From NCBI GenBank assembly GCA_016789905.1, contig JAEUQC010000025.1, positions 22,387-86,386 on the forward strand: 64,000 bases of DNA, written 5' to 3'. Positions 16,890 to 26,284 of this stretch are shown here, piece after piece; position 1 is the first letter of the stretch; the number at the start of each line of letters is the position of its first letter. The notes below the pieces were generated by a model. That model made no database searches and was not told where the DNA came from. It saw nothing but the letters and a program-made list of their open reading frames with translations. This DNA is from Bryobacterales bacterium. GTDB taxonomy: Bacteria > Acidobacteriota > Terriglobia > Bryobacterales > Bryobacteraceae. The position numbers and the translations under genes are program-made.

Positions 16890-18400
16890 CCCTGCTTCCC
16901 GTTCGCCCGTTTCCACTGCGCCCGCATCTCGTCGTCAATTCGCTGCAACAGCCCTTTCGGGTACGTATCGAACGCTTTGTGCAGCGTGAAATGATCACGC
17001 CCCGGCACAATCTCGCAGGCATCTTCCCTGCCCTTTTCCCGCAGCCATCCGCAAAATAGCTCTGCCGATTCGTTCAGGTGAAAATTGTCCTCCGCGCCAA
17101 TCACAAGCCGGATCTTCCCGCGCAGTTTCGGTCCCAGCGTCGCCCAATTCTCACGCACGATCCGCGAAATCTCGTACCGCTCCCAGAACTTTCGCACTTC
17201 TTTGTCCAACTCGCCGGTCGCGCGGTGAAACAGCGCCATGGGCCGCCCATCGGCCTTGCGCGGAGAGAACACCCATTCAAACGAAGCCAATTGTCCGCCG
17301 TACTCTCCCGTCACCTCTTCCATTCGCGCGAACTCCTCGAACGACATCAGGTCCTTTCCGCCCATCCGGACAAGGTTCAACACCCCGCCATCCTTGGTCC
17401 GGTACGCATTCTGCGTCGACGGCGCCGTCACATCTATCCCGGTAAAGCTGCGGAAATCCGGGGCGTCCGGCGCAGTCGGCCACGTTCCGCCAAAGGAGTC
17501 CGGATACCGCACTTGAAGCCACAGCGCGCTCCATCCCCCAGAAGAATGGCCCGTCACAAATCGCCCGGCCGCCCTTGGCGACAAACGGAATCGCTTCTCC
17601 AGATGCGGAATTAACTCCTGGACCAGCGCCTGTCCCCACGGCCCGTTATTCAACGAATCAGCGAACACGTGATGCCCGCCGGGACAGTTCCCGTCCAGGA
17701 ACACATGTACGGCCTTCATCATTTCACCGGAAGCCATCGCTTCCGCAATCCCCGCGCCCTTCGCCCACGCCTCTCTAAAACTCCCGCCGAACCCATGCAC
17801 ATGGTACACCGCCGGCAGCGGCGCGCTCGTGCCGCTATGCCCGCTGGGAATCACCACCCCGGCCCGCATAAACACAGGCCGCCCCATGAACCGCGATAGC
17901 AACGGACTCTCATACTCCACCCGCTTCACGTTTTCCGTATCCGGCTTCGCCTCCTCAGCGGGAGTTTCCCTGTTCACCTCTAGCGCCACCGGAGCCGCGC
18001 TCGCCGGGTCAAAATCCTTCAACACCACAACGGTGCTCGTCAGGTCGCCCGCATCCTGGCGCTCCCGTGCAAAGCTGTGATCGCGGTCCAGCAGCGCCAT
18101 CACCACGTAATCGCCCTTCTCCACTGCCGAAAACGGCCGGGGAAACGCCAACGCATCCGCGTCGAACTCTATCGTCTCGCCCGGCTTCCAGTACGGAATC
18201 TCCTTCGCCGCCAGCCACACGCTCTGCGGCAGGAACCCAACCCGGATCGTCTCCCGTGGCGTGTCGCCCTTATCCAGGAACACGAACAGGCGACCAGCCG
18301 CGCCCTTTGGCGCTGCCTCCGGGCTCAGCCGCACCTGGAATCGCAGGGGTGCGGCGCTCAACAGAGCGCCGCAGGCAAGAACAATGGCAAAAAAACGCAT
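16877..18400 (-). CDS. Exported alpha/beta-hydrolase, putative esterase (EstD/Fes-like)
   Basis: A 507-residue protein with a signal peptide (residues 1-17) and about 180 residues of beta-rich N-terminal domain. The alpha/beta hydrolase follows: a VYHVHGFGGSF oxyanion region, nucleophile Ser in GHSSGGW, and candidate His in the GRDHFTLHK segment near the end. This order fits the putative esterase family (PF00756) that includes enterochelin and S-formylglutathione esterases. A periplasmic location is likely. It stands alone, convergent with glcF and 26 bp downstream of the phosphoesterase gene, so it could be the last gene of that minus-strand unit. Confidence 0.8.
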   Translation of the reverse strand: MRFFAIVLACGALLSAAPLRFQVRLSPEAAPKGAAGRLFVFLDKGDTPRETIRVGFLPQSVWLAAKEIPYWKPGETIEFDADALAFPRPFSAVEKGDYVVMALLDRDHSFARERQDAGDLTSTVVVLKDFDPASAAPVALEVNRETPAEEAKPDTENVKRVEYESPLLSRFMGRPVFMRAGVVIPSGHSGTSAPLPAVYHVHGFGGSFREAWAKGAGIAEAMASGEMMKAVHVFLDGNCPGGHHVFADSLNNGPWGQALVQELIPHLEKRFRLSPRAAGRFVTGHSSGGWSALWLQVRYPDSFGGTWPTAPDAPDFRSFTGIDVTAPSTQNAYRTKDGGVLNLVRMGGKDLMSFEEFARMEEVTGEYGGQLASFEWVFSPRKADGRPMALFHRATGELDKEVRKFWERYEISRIVRENWATLGPKLRGKIRLVIGAEDNFHLNESAELFCGWLREKGREDACEIVPGRDHFTLHKAFDTYPKGLLQRIDDEMRAQWKRANGKQGQPR

Positions 18401-18426
18401 GAACTTACAGCGTACTCGATGCCCGC

Positions 18427-20931
18427 CTACCGTCTCGCAGGATATGGTTTGTCAAACCCCTTGGCGTCCCACCAGAGAATCCGGTTCAGAACGCCGGACG
18501 GCACGTCGTCAATGTCGTCCCAGTTCATCTTTGCCGAAGCCAGCGTTGCCCAGCGCTCCCGTCCGCGCAGCGCCGTCGCCGGCGGATTCATGTCGTCCAG
18601 CTTGATCGCCGGTTCTATCGCCGTATACCCGTCCAGCTTCGCCTCTGCCGTGAACACGCTGTTCATCGCTCTTGCATTGGCCAGGAACCGCGTCCGCGGC
18701 GCCAGTCCGAAGATGTCCTGCATGGTCCGAACCAGGCTCAAATGTGTGTAATAGTTGGAATCCAACGCATTCCGCTTAATGTGCGGGCCAATCGCCAGCG
18801 CCAGTGTCCGCCGCCCGCTCACGTGGTCTACTCCATCCTGCGCGTCGTCCTCCACCACCAGAATCAGGCTCTTTCCCCACAGTTTGGACTTGCTGATCTT
18901 CTCCACAATCCTGCCCAGCGCAAAGTCGTTATCCGCCACCATGGAGCGCGGCCGCGGCGCATTCGGATTCCGCCCCTCGGTGTGATCGCTCGTCATCGTC
19001 ACAATCGTCAGGTTTGGCGTCGTCCCGTTCTTCTCCCAGTCATCGAATCGCTCCGCGAACGCCGCCGCGCGAATCTGGTCCGGCACCTTCATCGACGATG
19101 GCGGGAACTTCTCATCGAATATGGGCCGCAGCGCGGGCACCACACATCGCGAACCAATCACCTCTTTCCACGTGCCGGCTTTATAGTGTTGCCAATACTC
19201 CGCCCACTTCAGCATCTGCGTTTCGTTGATGTCCCGCATCAGTCCATCGGGTCCCGGCGTTGCCGGTTCCGACACCGGTCCCAATAGCCGCACTTTTAAT
19301 GGCCGCCGTTCATCCTGCCAGAAGAACCCGGCGGGCGACACGGTCAATGAATCGCCCATATTCCAGGCATACCCCCGAGGCGCCGCCTGCAGCGCCCGCT
19401 CCGTATGGTCGCTGACGAAGCCCATCATCAGCCACTGGTGCCCCTCGAAGCTGATCGCTCCGCCGGAATAGAAATTGTCCAGCAATACATATTTCTCTGC
19501 CAGCGCGTGATGATTCGGCGTCACCTCGCGCCCGTACATCAGCAGCTTTTCATCCCGGTTCCCTTTCGGAATGTCGGAGAACACCTGATCATATGTACGG
19601 TTCTCCTTAATCAGAAAGAAGACATGCTCAATCCCAAGCTTCGCCAGGTCCTTCACACCCCCGTGCGCTGTGAACCTCGGCCGCGCCGCCAATTGCACCT
19701 CCCGCGCGCCGGCATGAAGTTGCGCCTCCGCCGGGTCCGGCACGGAAGAGAGTATCCCCTCAAACACGCGGCTGTTGTGCTTCCCAGGTTCCGATTCATC
19801 GTCCCCCAGTCCCTTAACACTCACTACCTGCAGCGTATTCTTTCCATCCACCTGTACAGCCGTCGGGAACCACCCCGTCGGCAGCTTCCCTGCCAGCTTC
19901 CAGCCGCCCTTCGCTGGTGTCAACACCGCCACCGAGTTCTCTCCGCCACAAGCTACATACAGGCGCTTCCCGTCGCCCCGGAAAGCCACTGAATTCGGCA
20001 GCAGCCCCGGCAGCCTGTTGGCGTTGTCGAGCACAATAGCTGTCACCGCCAGCGTCTTTGTGTCTATCATCGACACGGTGTCGCTATGCGCATTCGCCAC
20101 CGCCAGCGCCGCGCCATCCGGGCTCAACGCAAGCCCCGCCGGCGCCAGCCCTACGGCCACTGCCTTTGCCTGCCCCGTGGCTGTTTGAAACACCTGCACA
20201 CTGCCGGCCAGCACGGAGCCCTGGTCGTCCGTCGGCAGCGGCACCGCCCCGCTCAACGCCTGTTTGGCATTGGCGCGCGGCGCGCCTCCCCGGTTGGAAA
20301 CATATAACGCATCCCCCGTCCCGCTCAACGCCAGCGCGAACGGCGCCAACTCTGTCGCCCAACGCGTCTTCACCTGGCCCGTCGCCGCGTCAACCGCGAT
20401 AATCTCATTCGCATGATGCAGCGCCGCGTACAGCGTCGCCCCGTCCCCCGTGAACGCAAGCCCAGCGGGAATCGGGTGCCCAGCGAGCGCGATGCGCTCC
20501 AGCTTGCCCATCACTCCGCCCGCCGAGTAAGCAATTTTCAAAAGTGCGTCCGGCCCGGTTCGCGTCGCCTCGCTCGCCCATATCTCATTCGCGTTCGGCC
20601 GAAAACGAATCCCTAGATACGAACTCGTCTTCGTCGCCACCCGGCTAATCTCTCGCCCGCTCGCCAGGTCGACGGTCACCACGCTATTGCCGTTCAACAC
20701 CGCCGCAAACGAACCTGTCGGATCGATTGCCAAATCCACCGGGCGGCCTTTGATTTCGCTCTTCAGCCGCCACGGACGGATCAATTGTTCCGACGCCACC
20801 AGATAGGCGTCATTCGCCTGTTTCCCCGCCACCGCGGATGATGGCAGAATCGCCGAAAGATCCGGCTTTTTCACCGCCAGGACCACCGCCGCGGTCACGC
20901 CAAGAAGGATTGCCAGCCTGCCTTTTGTCAT
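18427..20931 (-). CDS. YncE-like beta-propeller fused to phosphoesterase (alkaline-phosphatase superfamily)
   Basis: An 834-residue secreted or membrane-anchored protein. Residues 5-20 form a hydrophobic anchor or uncleaved signal. Residues about 60-390 are a YVTN/YncE-type propeller with repeats such as AIDPTGSFAAVLNG and LALSPDGAALAVANA. The C-terminal half is a PF04185-type phosphoesterase: FFLIKENRTYDQVFSD with metal-ligand Asn/Asp, then GHQWLMMGFVSD, TSDHTEGRNP and LVVEDDAQDGVDHV. Family members hydrolyse phosphodiesters or phospholipids, but this bifunctional architecture has no firm substrate. It follows the sugar-acid dehydratase by 19 bp. Confidence 0.85.
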   Translation of the reverse strand: MTKGRLAILLGVTAAVVLAVKKPDLSAILPSSAVAGKQANDAYLVASEQLIRPWRLKSEIKGRPVDLAIDPTGSFAAVLNGNSVVTVDLASGREISRVATKTSSYLGIRFRPNANEIWASEATRTGPDALLKIAYSAGGVMGKLERIALAGHPIPAGLAFTGDGATLYAALHHANEIIAVDAATGQVKTRWATELAPFALALSGTGDALYVSNRGGAPRANAKQALSGAVPLPTDDQGSVLAGSVQVFQTATGQAKAVAVGLAPAGLALSPDGAALAVANAHSDTVSMIDTKTLAVTAIVLDNANRLPGLLPNSVAFRGDGKRLYVACGGENSVAVLTPAKGGWKLAGKLPTGWFPTAVQVDGKNTLQVVSVKGLGDDESEPGKHNSRVFEGILSSVPDPAEAQLHAGAREVQLAARPRFTAHGGVKDLAKLGIEHVFFLIKENRTYDQVFSDIPKGNRDEKLLMYGREVTPNHHALAEKYVLLDNFYSGGAISFEGHQWLMMGFVSDHTERALQAAPRGYAWNMGDSLTVSPAGFFWQDERRPLKVRLLGPVSEPATPGPDGLMRDINETQMLKWAEYWQHYKAGTWKEVIGSRCVVPALRPIFDEKFPPSSMKVPDQIRAAAFAERFDDWEKNGTTPNLTIVTMTSDHTEGRNPNAPRPRSMVADNDFALGRIVEKISKSKLWGKSLILVVEDDAQDGVDHVSGRRTLALAIGPHIKRNALDSNYYTHLSLVRTMQDIFGLAPRTRFLANARAMNSVFTAEAKLDGYTAIEPAIKLDDMNPPATALRGRERWATLASAKMNWDDIDDVPSGVLNRILWWDAKGFDKPYPARR

Positions 20932-20950
20932 CAGCAGTTAGCTTATCGAA

Positions 20951-22726
20951 CTAATGATTGTGCCGGGGAATGTCCTTGCCCACGTCGCGATACTTCACCG
21001 CGAACTCCAGCACCGCGCCCTCGCCAAGCTGCCCCACATGCGCGCGCTGCAGTTCCTGCCAGGGCGTCTGGCTCGCCGGAATAGAAATCTCCAGCGCCGC
21101 CTTCCGCGCCGCGATCTCTTCATCGCTAATCAGCACGTCCACGCGGCTTTCGTTCAGGTCGATCCGGATTGGGTCCCCCGTCCGCAGGATCGCCAGGTTT
21201 CCACCCACCGCCGATTCCGGACTCGCGTTTAGAATCGATGGACTCGCCGACGTCCCGCTCTGCCGTCCATCGCCCAGCGTCGGCAGCACATCGATGCCGC
21301 GCTTCACCAGGTAGTCCGGCGGCAGCATATTCACCACCTCCGCCGCGCCCGGATACCCCACCGGTCCCACACCGCGAATCACCAGCACGCAGTGTTCATC
21401 GATCCCCAACGATGGATCGTCAATCCGCTCATGGTAATCTTCCGGACCCTCAAACACCACCGCCCGCCCCGTGAAGACGTTGGTCGAAAAGAACCGCTGC
21501 TTAAACGATTCGCCAATCACCGAAGTCTTCACCAGCGCACTGTCGAACAGGTTCCCGCTCACCACCAGGAAGCCGGCATTCTCTTTCACTGGATTCCCCA
21601 GCGGGCGGATCACGTTTCGGTCCAGACTCCGCTTCCCGGCGTACACTTCTCCAATCGTTTTCCCGGTGGCCGTAATCGCCTCGGTGCGGATGTGCCCGCC
21701 TTCCATCAATTCACCAAAAATCGCCGGAACGCCGCCCGCCAGGTGGAACGATTCCGCCAGGAACTCACCGGCCGGCTGGATATTGGCAAGCAGCGGAATG
21801 TGGTGGCCAATGGTTTCCCATTCCTTCACATGCAACTCAATGCCAATGTGCCGCGCAATCGCAATGATGTGCGGCGGGCAGTTCGTTGATCCGCCAATCG
21901 CCGAATTCACCACAATCGCATTCTCAAAGGCCGCGCGCGTCAGAATCTTTGACGGCCGCAGATCTTCATGCACCATCTCCACAATCCGTTTGCCCGTGAA
22001 ATAGGCCATCTGCCCGCGCTCACGGTAGGGCGCCGGAATCGCCGCGTTACCGGGCAGCGACATGCCCAGCGCCTCGGTCAGCGAGTTCATCGATGTCGCC
22101 GTGCCCATCGTGTTGCAGTGACCCGCGCTCGGCGTGGAGTTCACCACTTTCAGGACAAATTCCTTGTAGTCGATCTCGCCCGCCGCCAGCATGCGCCGCG
22201 CATCCCATACCGCCATTCCGCTGCCGTCCAGCTTGCCGTTGTAGTAGCTGTTGATCATCGGCCCGCCGTTCAGCGCGATCGCCGGAATGTTAACCGTGCA
22301 GGCAGCCATCAGACACGATGGTGTCGTCTTGTCGCATCCCGTCGTCAGAACCACCCCATCCAGCGGGTAGCCGTGCAGAATTTCCACAATGCCCAGATAC
22401 GCCAGGTTCCGGTCCACTGCCGCGGTCGGGCGCCGGCAGCTCTCGGAAATCGGATGGGTCGGAAACACGAGCGGCACGCCGCCCGCGTCCCGGATCCCAT
22501 CCCGTATCCGGCTCACCAGATCCAAATGAATGCGATTGCAAGGCGAAAGGTCGCTGCCCGTCTGTGCAATGCCGATGATCGGCTTGCCCGACGTCAATTC
22601 CTCCGTCGTCAGCCCGTAGTTCTGGATTCGCTCCAGATACACCGCTGTCATCCCCGGATTGTGCGGGTTGTCAAACCAGGCCCGGCTCCGCAGCCGGCCA
22701 ACGATCTCTGCCTTGGGATCTCGCAT
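20951..22726 (-). CDS. IlvD/Edd-family sugar-acid dehydratase (xylonate/arabinonate-type)
   Basis: An Fe-S dehydratase converting an aldonic acid to its 2-keto-3-deoxy derivative. Cluster and metal cysteines are visible in SPCNRIHL, TTGCDKTTPSCLMA and SAGHCNTMGTATSMN. IGGSTNCPPH is the family signature. The length of 591 residues and the PHNPGMTAVYLER start are nearer the pentonate/hexonate dehydratase branch than true IlvD. The gene follows a KDG-kinase-like gene by only 6 bp, which favours a sugar-acid role over branched-chain amino acid synthesis. The exact substrate (xylonate, arabinonate, gluconate, galactonate) is not resolved. Confidence 0.87.
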   Translation of the reverse strand: MRDPKAEIVGRLRSRAWFDNPHNPGMTAVYLERIQNYGLTTEELTSGKPIIGIAQTGSDLSPCNRIHLDLVSRIRDGIRDAGGVPLVFPTHPISESCRRPTAAVDRNLAYLGIVEILHGYPLDGVVLTTGCDKTTPSCLMAACTVNIPAIALNGGPMINSYYNGKLDGSGMAVWDARRMLAAGEIDYKEFVLKVVNSTPSAGHCNTMGTATSMNSLTEALGMSLPGNAAIPAPYRERGQMAYFTGKRIVEMVHEDLRPSKILTRAAFENAIVVNSAIGGSTNCPPHIIAIARHIGIELHVKEWETIGHHIPLLANIQPAGEFLAESFHLAGGVPAIFGELMEGGHIRTEAITATGKTIGEVYAGKRSLDRNVIRPLGNPVKENAGFLVVSGNLFDSALVKTSVIGESFKQRFFSTNVFTGRAVVFEGPEDYHERIDDPSLGIDEHCVLVIRGVGPVGYPGAAEVVNMLPPDYLVKRGIDVLPTLGDGRQSGTSASPSILNASPESAVGGNLAILRTGDPIRIDLNESRVDVLISDEEIAARKAALEISIPASQTPWQELQRAHVGQLGEGAVLEFAVKYRDVGKDIPRHNH

Positions 22727-22732
22727 ATTCTT

Positions 22733-23815
22733 TTAGCGCTGAATGCGCGCTGAGCCGCCCTTCGTGAATTCAACCACCTGTTCCAGTGTCGCCATCGTCG
22801 TGTCACCCGGATACGTCGTCAACAACGCGCCGTGCGCCCAGCCCAACTTCACCGCTTGCATCGGCTCAGCGCCAGAGAGTATGCCGTAGAACAGGCCGCT
22901 GGCGAATCCATCGCCCCCGCCAACGCGGTCCAGCACGTCCAGTTCGCACTGCGGCGCCTGAAACGTCTGCCCGTTGATCCAGGCCACCGCGCTCCAGCTA
23001 TGCCGGTTCGTCGAATGCACTTCGCGCAGCGTAGTCGCCACCACTTTCAAATGCGGATGCTTGTCCAGCACGGTTTTCATCATGCCGATAAACGCCGAAG
23101 GGTCCAGCTTCGACGCGCTCTCCACGTCCTGGCCCGGCAGGCCCAAGCCTTTTTGCAGGTCTTCCTCGTTGCCCACCAGCACGTCGCAGTAGCTGACAAT
23201 TTTGTTCAACACGCTAACGGCCTTGTCCCCGCCGCCGAAAATGTTCCACAGCTTCGCGCGGTAGTTCAAGTCAAAGGAAATCACCGCGCCCTGCTTCTTG
23301 GCCTCCTGCATTCCTTCCAAAATCACTTCCGACGTCGTGGCCGATAACGCCGCGAAAATTCCACCGGAATGGAACCACCGCACGCCGCCCTTGAACACCT
23401 CGTCCCAGTTGAAATCGCCCGGCTTCAGCAGCGCCGCGGCCTCATTCGACCGGTTGTAGAACACTACCGGGCCACGCACACCCTGGCCGCGGTCGGAGTA
23501 CACCGCCGCCATGTTCGGCCCCGTCACCCCATTGTGTTCAAACTGCTTATAGAAAGGCTTCACGCCCATTCCGCGCACTCGCTCGGCAATCAGGTTTCCC
23601 ACCGGGTAGTCCACCATCGCCGTCGCCACGCCCGTGCGCAGACGGAAGCAGTCCGCCAGGTTGGCGGCCACATTGAACTCGCCGCCGCTCACGTGAATTT
23701 CAAAATTGTGCGCCTTTCGGAACGGAATCACGCCGGGGTCCAACCGGTGTACCAGCGCGCCCAGCGATACGCAGTCAAGCGCCGCCTCCTCGCGTATCTT
23801 CAATCCATAGCTCAT
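22733..23815 (-). CDS. kdgK: PfkB-family sugar kinase, probable 2-keto-3-deoxygluconate kinase
   Basis: A ribokinase/PfkB-fold kinase with a substrate-site HVSGGEFNVAANLA near the N-terminus, ISFDLNYRAKLW and VGNEEDL in the middle, and the C-terminal ATP/anion-hole signature DRVGGGDGFASGLFYG with catalytic Asp. The FDLNYR segment is common in KDG kinases. An AGGAGA ribosome-binding site precedes ATG 23815. The downstream neighbour is the sugar-acid dehydratase, so together they would make 2-keto-3-deoxy sugar acid and phosphorylate it for aldol cleavage. The specificity call is inference from this pairing. Confidence 0.85.
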   Translation of the reverse strand: MSYGLKIREEAALDCVSLGALVHRLDPGVIPFRKAHNFEIHVSGGEFNVAANLADCFRLRTGVATAMVDYPVGNLIAERVRGMGVKPFYKQFEHNGVTGPNMAAVYSDRGQGVRGPVVFYNRSNEAAALLKPGDFNWDEVFKGGVRWFHSGGIFAALSATTSEVILEGMQEAKKQGAVISFDLNYRAKLWNIFGGGDKAVSVLNKIVSYCDVLVGNEEDLQKGLGLPGQDVESASKLDPSAFIGMMKTVLDKHPHLKVVATTLREVHSTNRHSWSAVAWINGQTFQAPQCELDVLDRVGGGDGFASGLFYGILSGAEPMQAVKLGWAHGALLTTYPGDTTMATLEQVVEFTKGGSARIQR

Positions 23816-23839
23816 TATTTTCTTCTCCTGGGGTACATC

Positions 23840-24283
23840 TTATTCACTCTTGGACTGCTCCCGCGCGGCCCGCGTCGCCAGTTCGTCGCAACGATTGTTG
23901 TCGGCGTGGGAGGCATGGCCTTTTGTCCACTCCCAGCGCGTCTCGTGCCGGTTCACCTGCGCGTCCAGTTCAATCCACAAATCCCGATTCAACACCGGCG
24001 TCTTGTCCGCCTTCATCCATCCGCGCCGTTTCCACCCGTGGATCCACTGGGTAATCCCGTTCTTCACATACTCGGAATCCGTCGTCACGGTCACTTCGCA
24101 GCGCTCGTTCAACGCGCCCAGCCCTTGGATCGCCGCCATCAGCTCCATCCGGTTATTCGTCGTATGCGCTTCGCAGCCCCACATCTCTTTCGCGTGCTGG
24201 CCGAACCGCAGCACGCACGCCCACCCTCCGGGCCCGGGGTTCCCAAGGCAGGCCCCGTCGGTGATCAATTCAATCTTCTTCAT
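23840..24283 (-). CDS. rnhA: Ribonuclease HI
   Basis: Degrades RNA in RNA:DNA hybrids. The four metal-binding acidic residues are present: Asp9 in [16 protein letters not shown], Glu in NNRMELMAA, Asp in [11 protein letters not shown] and Asp in NNRCDELA. The handle region [14 protein letters not shown] and the [11 protein letters not shown] loop with catalytic His also match. The 147-residue length is standard. Its ATG overlaps the stop of dusB by 4 bp (ATGA), so it is the second gene of a dusB-rnhA unit. Confidence 0.95.
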   Translation of the reverse strand: MKKIELITDGACLGNPGPGGWACVLRFGQHAKEMWGCEAHTTNNRMELMAAIQGLGALNERCEVTVTTDSEYVKNGITQWIHGWKRRGWMKADKTPVLNRDLWIELDAQVNRHETRWEWTKGHASHADNNRCDELATRAAREQSKSE

Positions 24284-25308
24284 GCCGCGGTCAATTCTCC
24301 CAGGAAGAACCGGTCCACCAGTTCGCGAATCTCCGCCGCCGTGTGCGTGTGGTAAATCGCTGTTCTTAATTTGGCCCCGTTCCGCACTCCGTGCGTGAAG
24401 TAGCTCGCAAACTGCTTCATCTTCCCCACTGTTTCCGGCAGCTCTTCTTCTTCCATCATTCGGTAGTAAGTGGCCATGATCTCATACCGGTCCCGCTCAG
24501 TGGGCTGCCAATACGCGCCCGTGGCCAGATACTCGGCCATCTGGCGGAATATCCAGGGGTTCGACGATGCCGCACGCCCGATCATCACCGCGTCGCATCC
24601 GGTCTCCCGGTGCATCCGCACCGCGTCTTCCGGCGTGACAATGTCACCATTACCGATCACTGGAATTTTTACCGCCTGCTTGATCTCCGCAATCCTCGTC
24701 CAGACTGCGCGCCCGGAGTACCCCTGTTCCCGCGTTCGCGGATGCAGCGCAATCGCCCCCACGCCCACATCCTCGGCCATTCGCGCCACTTCCACGTGGA
24801 CCAATTCCCGGTCGTTCCAGCCCGCCCGGTACTTCATCGTCAGCGGAATCGTGATCGCCTTTCGGCACGCCTCCAGAATGGTCCGCATCAGCGGTACATC
24901 CCGCAAGCAGCCCGAGCCGCCGTTACACTTCGTCACTTTCTTCACCGGGCATCCAAAGTTGATGTCGACAAAGTCGAAGCCCAGATCCTGGCAGATCCGC
25001 GCCGCGTCAGCCATTACCGCCGGATCGCTGCCGAACAACTGCGCCGATATCAGGTGCTCTTCCGGCTCAAAATGCAGGTAATTGAACGATCGCCGCTTCC
25101 GCCCGCCATCAGATCCCACCACGCCGTGCGAACTGGTAAACTCCGTCATGATCAGGCCGCAGCCGCCCTGGTTCCGTATCAATCTCCGGAACACGGTATC
25201 GGTAACGCCAGCCATGGGCGCGAGTACGGTTGCCGGCGCGATCACGGTGTCGCCAACACGATAGCTTCCTGGGAATTTCTGCCGGTGCTCTGCCCGGACG
25301 GGTGTCAT
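24280..25308 (-). CDS. dusB: tRNA-dihydrouridine synthase (DusB-type)
   Basis: An FMN enzyme reducing uridine to dihydrouridine in tRNA. The N-terminal [17 protein letters not shown] begins the TIM barrel. The catalytic Cys lies in [22 protein letters not shown], and [24 protein letters not shown] and [13 protein letters not shown] line the FMN and RNA site. The small C-terminal helical domain is present. The length of 342 residues fits DusB. It overlaps rnhA by 4 bp. Confidence 0.93.
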   Translation of the reverse strand: MTPVRAEHRQKFPGSYRVGDTVIAPATVLAPMAGVTDTVFRRLIRNQGGCGLIMTEFTSSHGVVGSDGGRKRRSFNYLHFEPEEHLISAQLFGSDPAVMADAARICQDLGFDFVDINFGCPVKKVTKCNGGSGCLRDVPLMRTILEACRKAITIPLTMKYRAGWNDRELVHVEVARMAEDVGVGAIALHPRTREQGYSGRAVWTRIAEIKQAVKIPVIGNGDIVTPEDAVRMHRETGCDAVMIGRAASSNPWIFRQMAEYLATGAYWQPTERDRYEIMATYYRMMEEEELPETVGKMKQFASYFTHGVRNGAKLRTAIYHTHTAAEIRELVDRFFLGELTAA

Positions 25309-25381
25309 TCCTCCATTGTACCGAGGTTGATGTTTGGAAGCCTACGTGCATACTTGATTAGCGAACATCGGGAGAAACGGC

Positions 25382-26284
25382 ATGAATACATCAAAAAAGA
25401 ATCTCATCGTCACTCTATTGGCATTGTTGACCGCAGCCGCGTGTGCGCGAAAAGAACCGCCCGTGGTGGTTGAGAACCAGCCTGCCGCCGCGCCCGTCGC
25501 CACCACCGCCGTCAATCAAGCCCCGCCGGAACCCGTCCGCGAAAGCGCCTGGCGCCCAGCACCCGTCCGCACCGCGGTCCGTAAGCCAACGCAGCCGCCG
25601 CTGGCCGCGCCCGTGCCAACACCGGCGCCGGAGCCCGCACCCACTCCCGCGCCCGCGCCACCGCCCGTGGCCAAAGCAGAACCCGCGCCGCCACCCGCGT
25701 CCACTCCCGCACCCGCGCCCGTCGAAACCAAACCCGCCCCCAAGCCTGTGCCGCAACCCATGACGGTCACACTCGCCGAGGGTTCGATTCTCGCGGTCCG
25801 GGTTGGCGACACGCTCACCTCGGAAACCAGCGAAGCCGGTGACAGTTGGTCCGGCGTGCTCGCGGAGCCGCTCGTTATCAATGGCCTGGTAATCGCCGAG
25901 CGCGGCGCACGCGTCGAAGGCAGGGTCACTGACGTGAAGCGCGCCGGCCGCATCAAAGGGGTCGCCAACATCAGCGTTGCGCTCACTCGCTTCAACACCG
26001 CCGACGGCCAGCGCATCAACGTTCACACCTCGTCGTTCGCTCGTGCAGGCAAAGACGAAACCAAGCGCGACGCCGGGAAAGTTGCCATCGCCTCCGGTAT
26101 CGGCGCCGCCATCGGCGCTATCGCCGGCCGCGGCAAGGGCGCCGCTATCGGTGCCGGCGCTGGCGCGGCGGCGGGAACCGGTGCCGTCCTCGCCACCCGC
26201 GGCGGACCCGCCGTCATCGCCAACGAAACACTCATCCGGTTCCGCGTCGCCGACGCCGTGACGATTACAGAAAAGCTCCGCTAA
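25382..26284 (+). CDS. Pro/Ala-rich lipoprotein with C-terminal glycine zipper
   Basis: An N-terminal signal ends in a lipobox (LTAAAC, Cys21), so the mature protein is probably outer-membrane or periplasm anchored. Residues about 25-125 are a Pro/Ala-rich linker with PAPEP/PTPAPAP-type repeats that could span the peptidoglycan. The globular part (about 126-225) has TVTLAEGSILAVRVGDTL and looks beta-rich. It is followed by a glycine-zipper segment (IGAAIGAIAGRGKGAAIGAGAGAAAG) typical of membrane-inserting hairpins. I recognise no specific family function. The 3' end overlaps the convergent PQQ dehydrogenase gene by 4 bp. Confidence 0.78.
   Translation: MNTSKKNLIVTLLALLTAAACARKEPPVVVENQPAAAPVATTAVNQAPPEPVRESAWRPAPVRTAVRKPTQPPLAAPVPTPAPEPAPTPAPAPPPVAKAEPAPPPASTPAPAPVETKPAPKPVPQPMTVTLAEGSILAVRVGDTLTSETSEAGDSWSGVLAEPLVINGLVIAERGARVEGRVTDVKRAGRIKGVANISVALTRFNTADGQRINVHTSSFARAGKDETKRDAGKVAIASGIGAAIGAIAGRGKGAAIGAGAGAAAGTGAVLATRGGPAVIANETLIRFRVADAVTITEKLR

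Noticed and set aside
25600..25760. Tandem-repeat DNA of CCCGCGCC type.
   Set aside because: It is simply the coding sequence of the Pro/Ala-rich linker in the lipoprotein; it does not form a separate repeat element.
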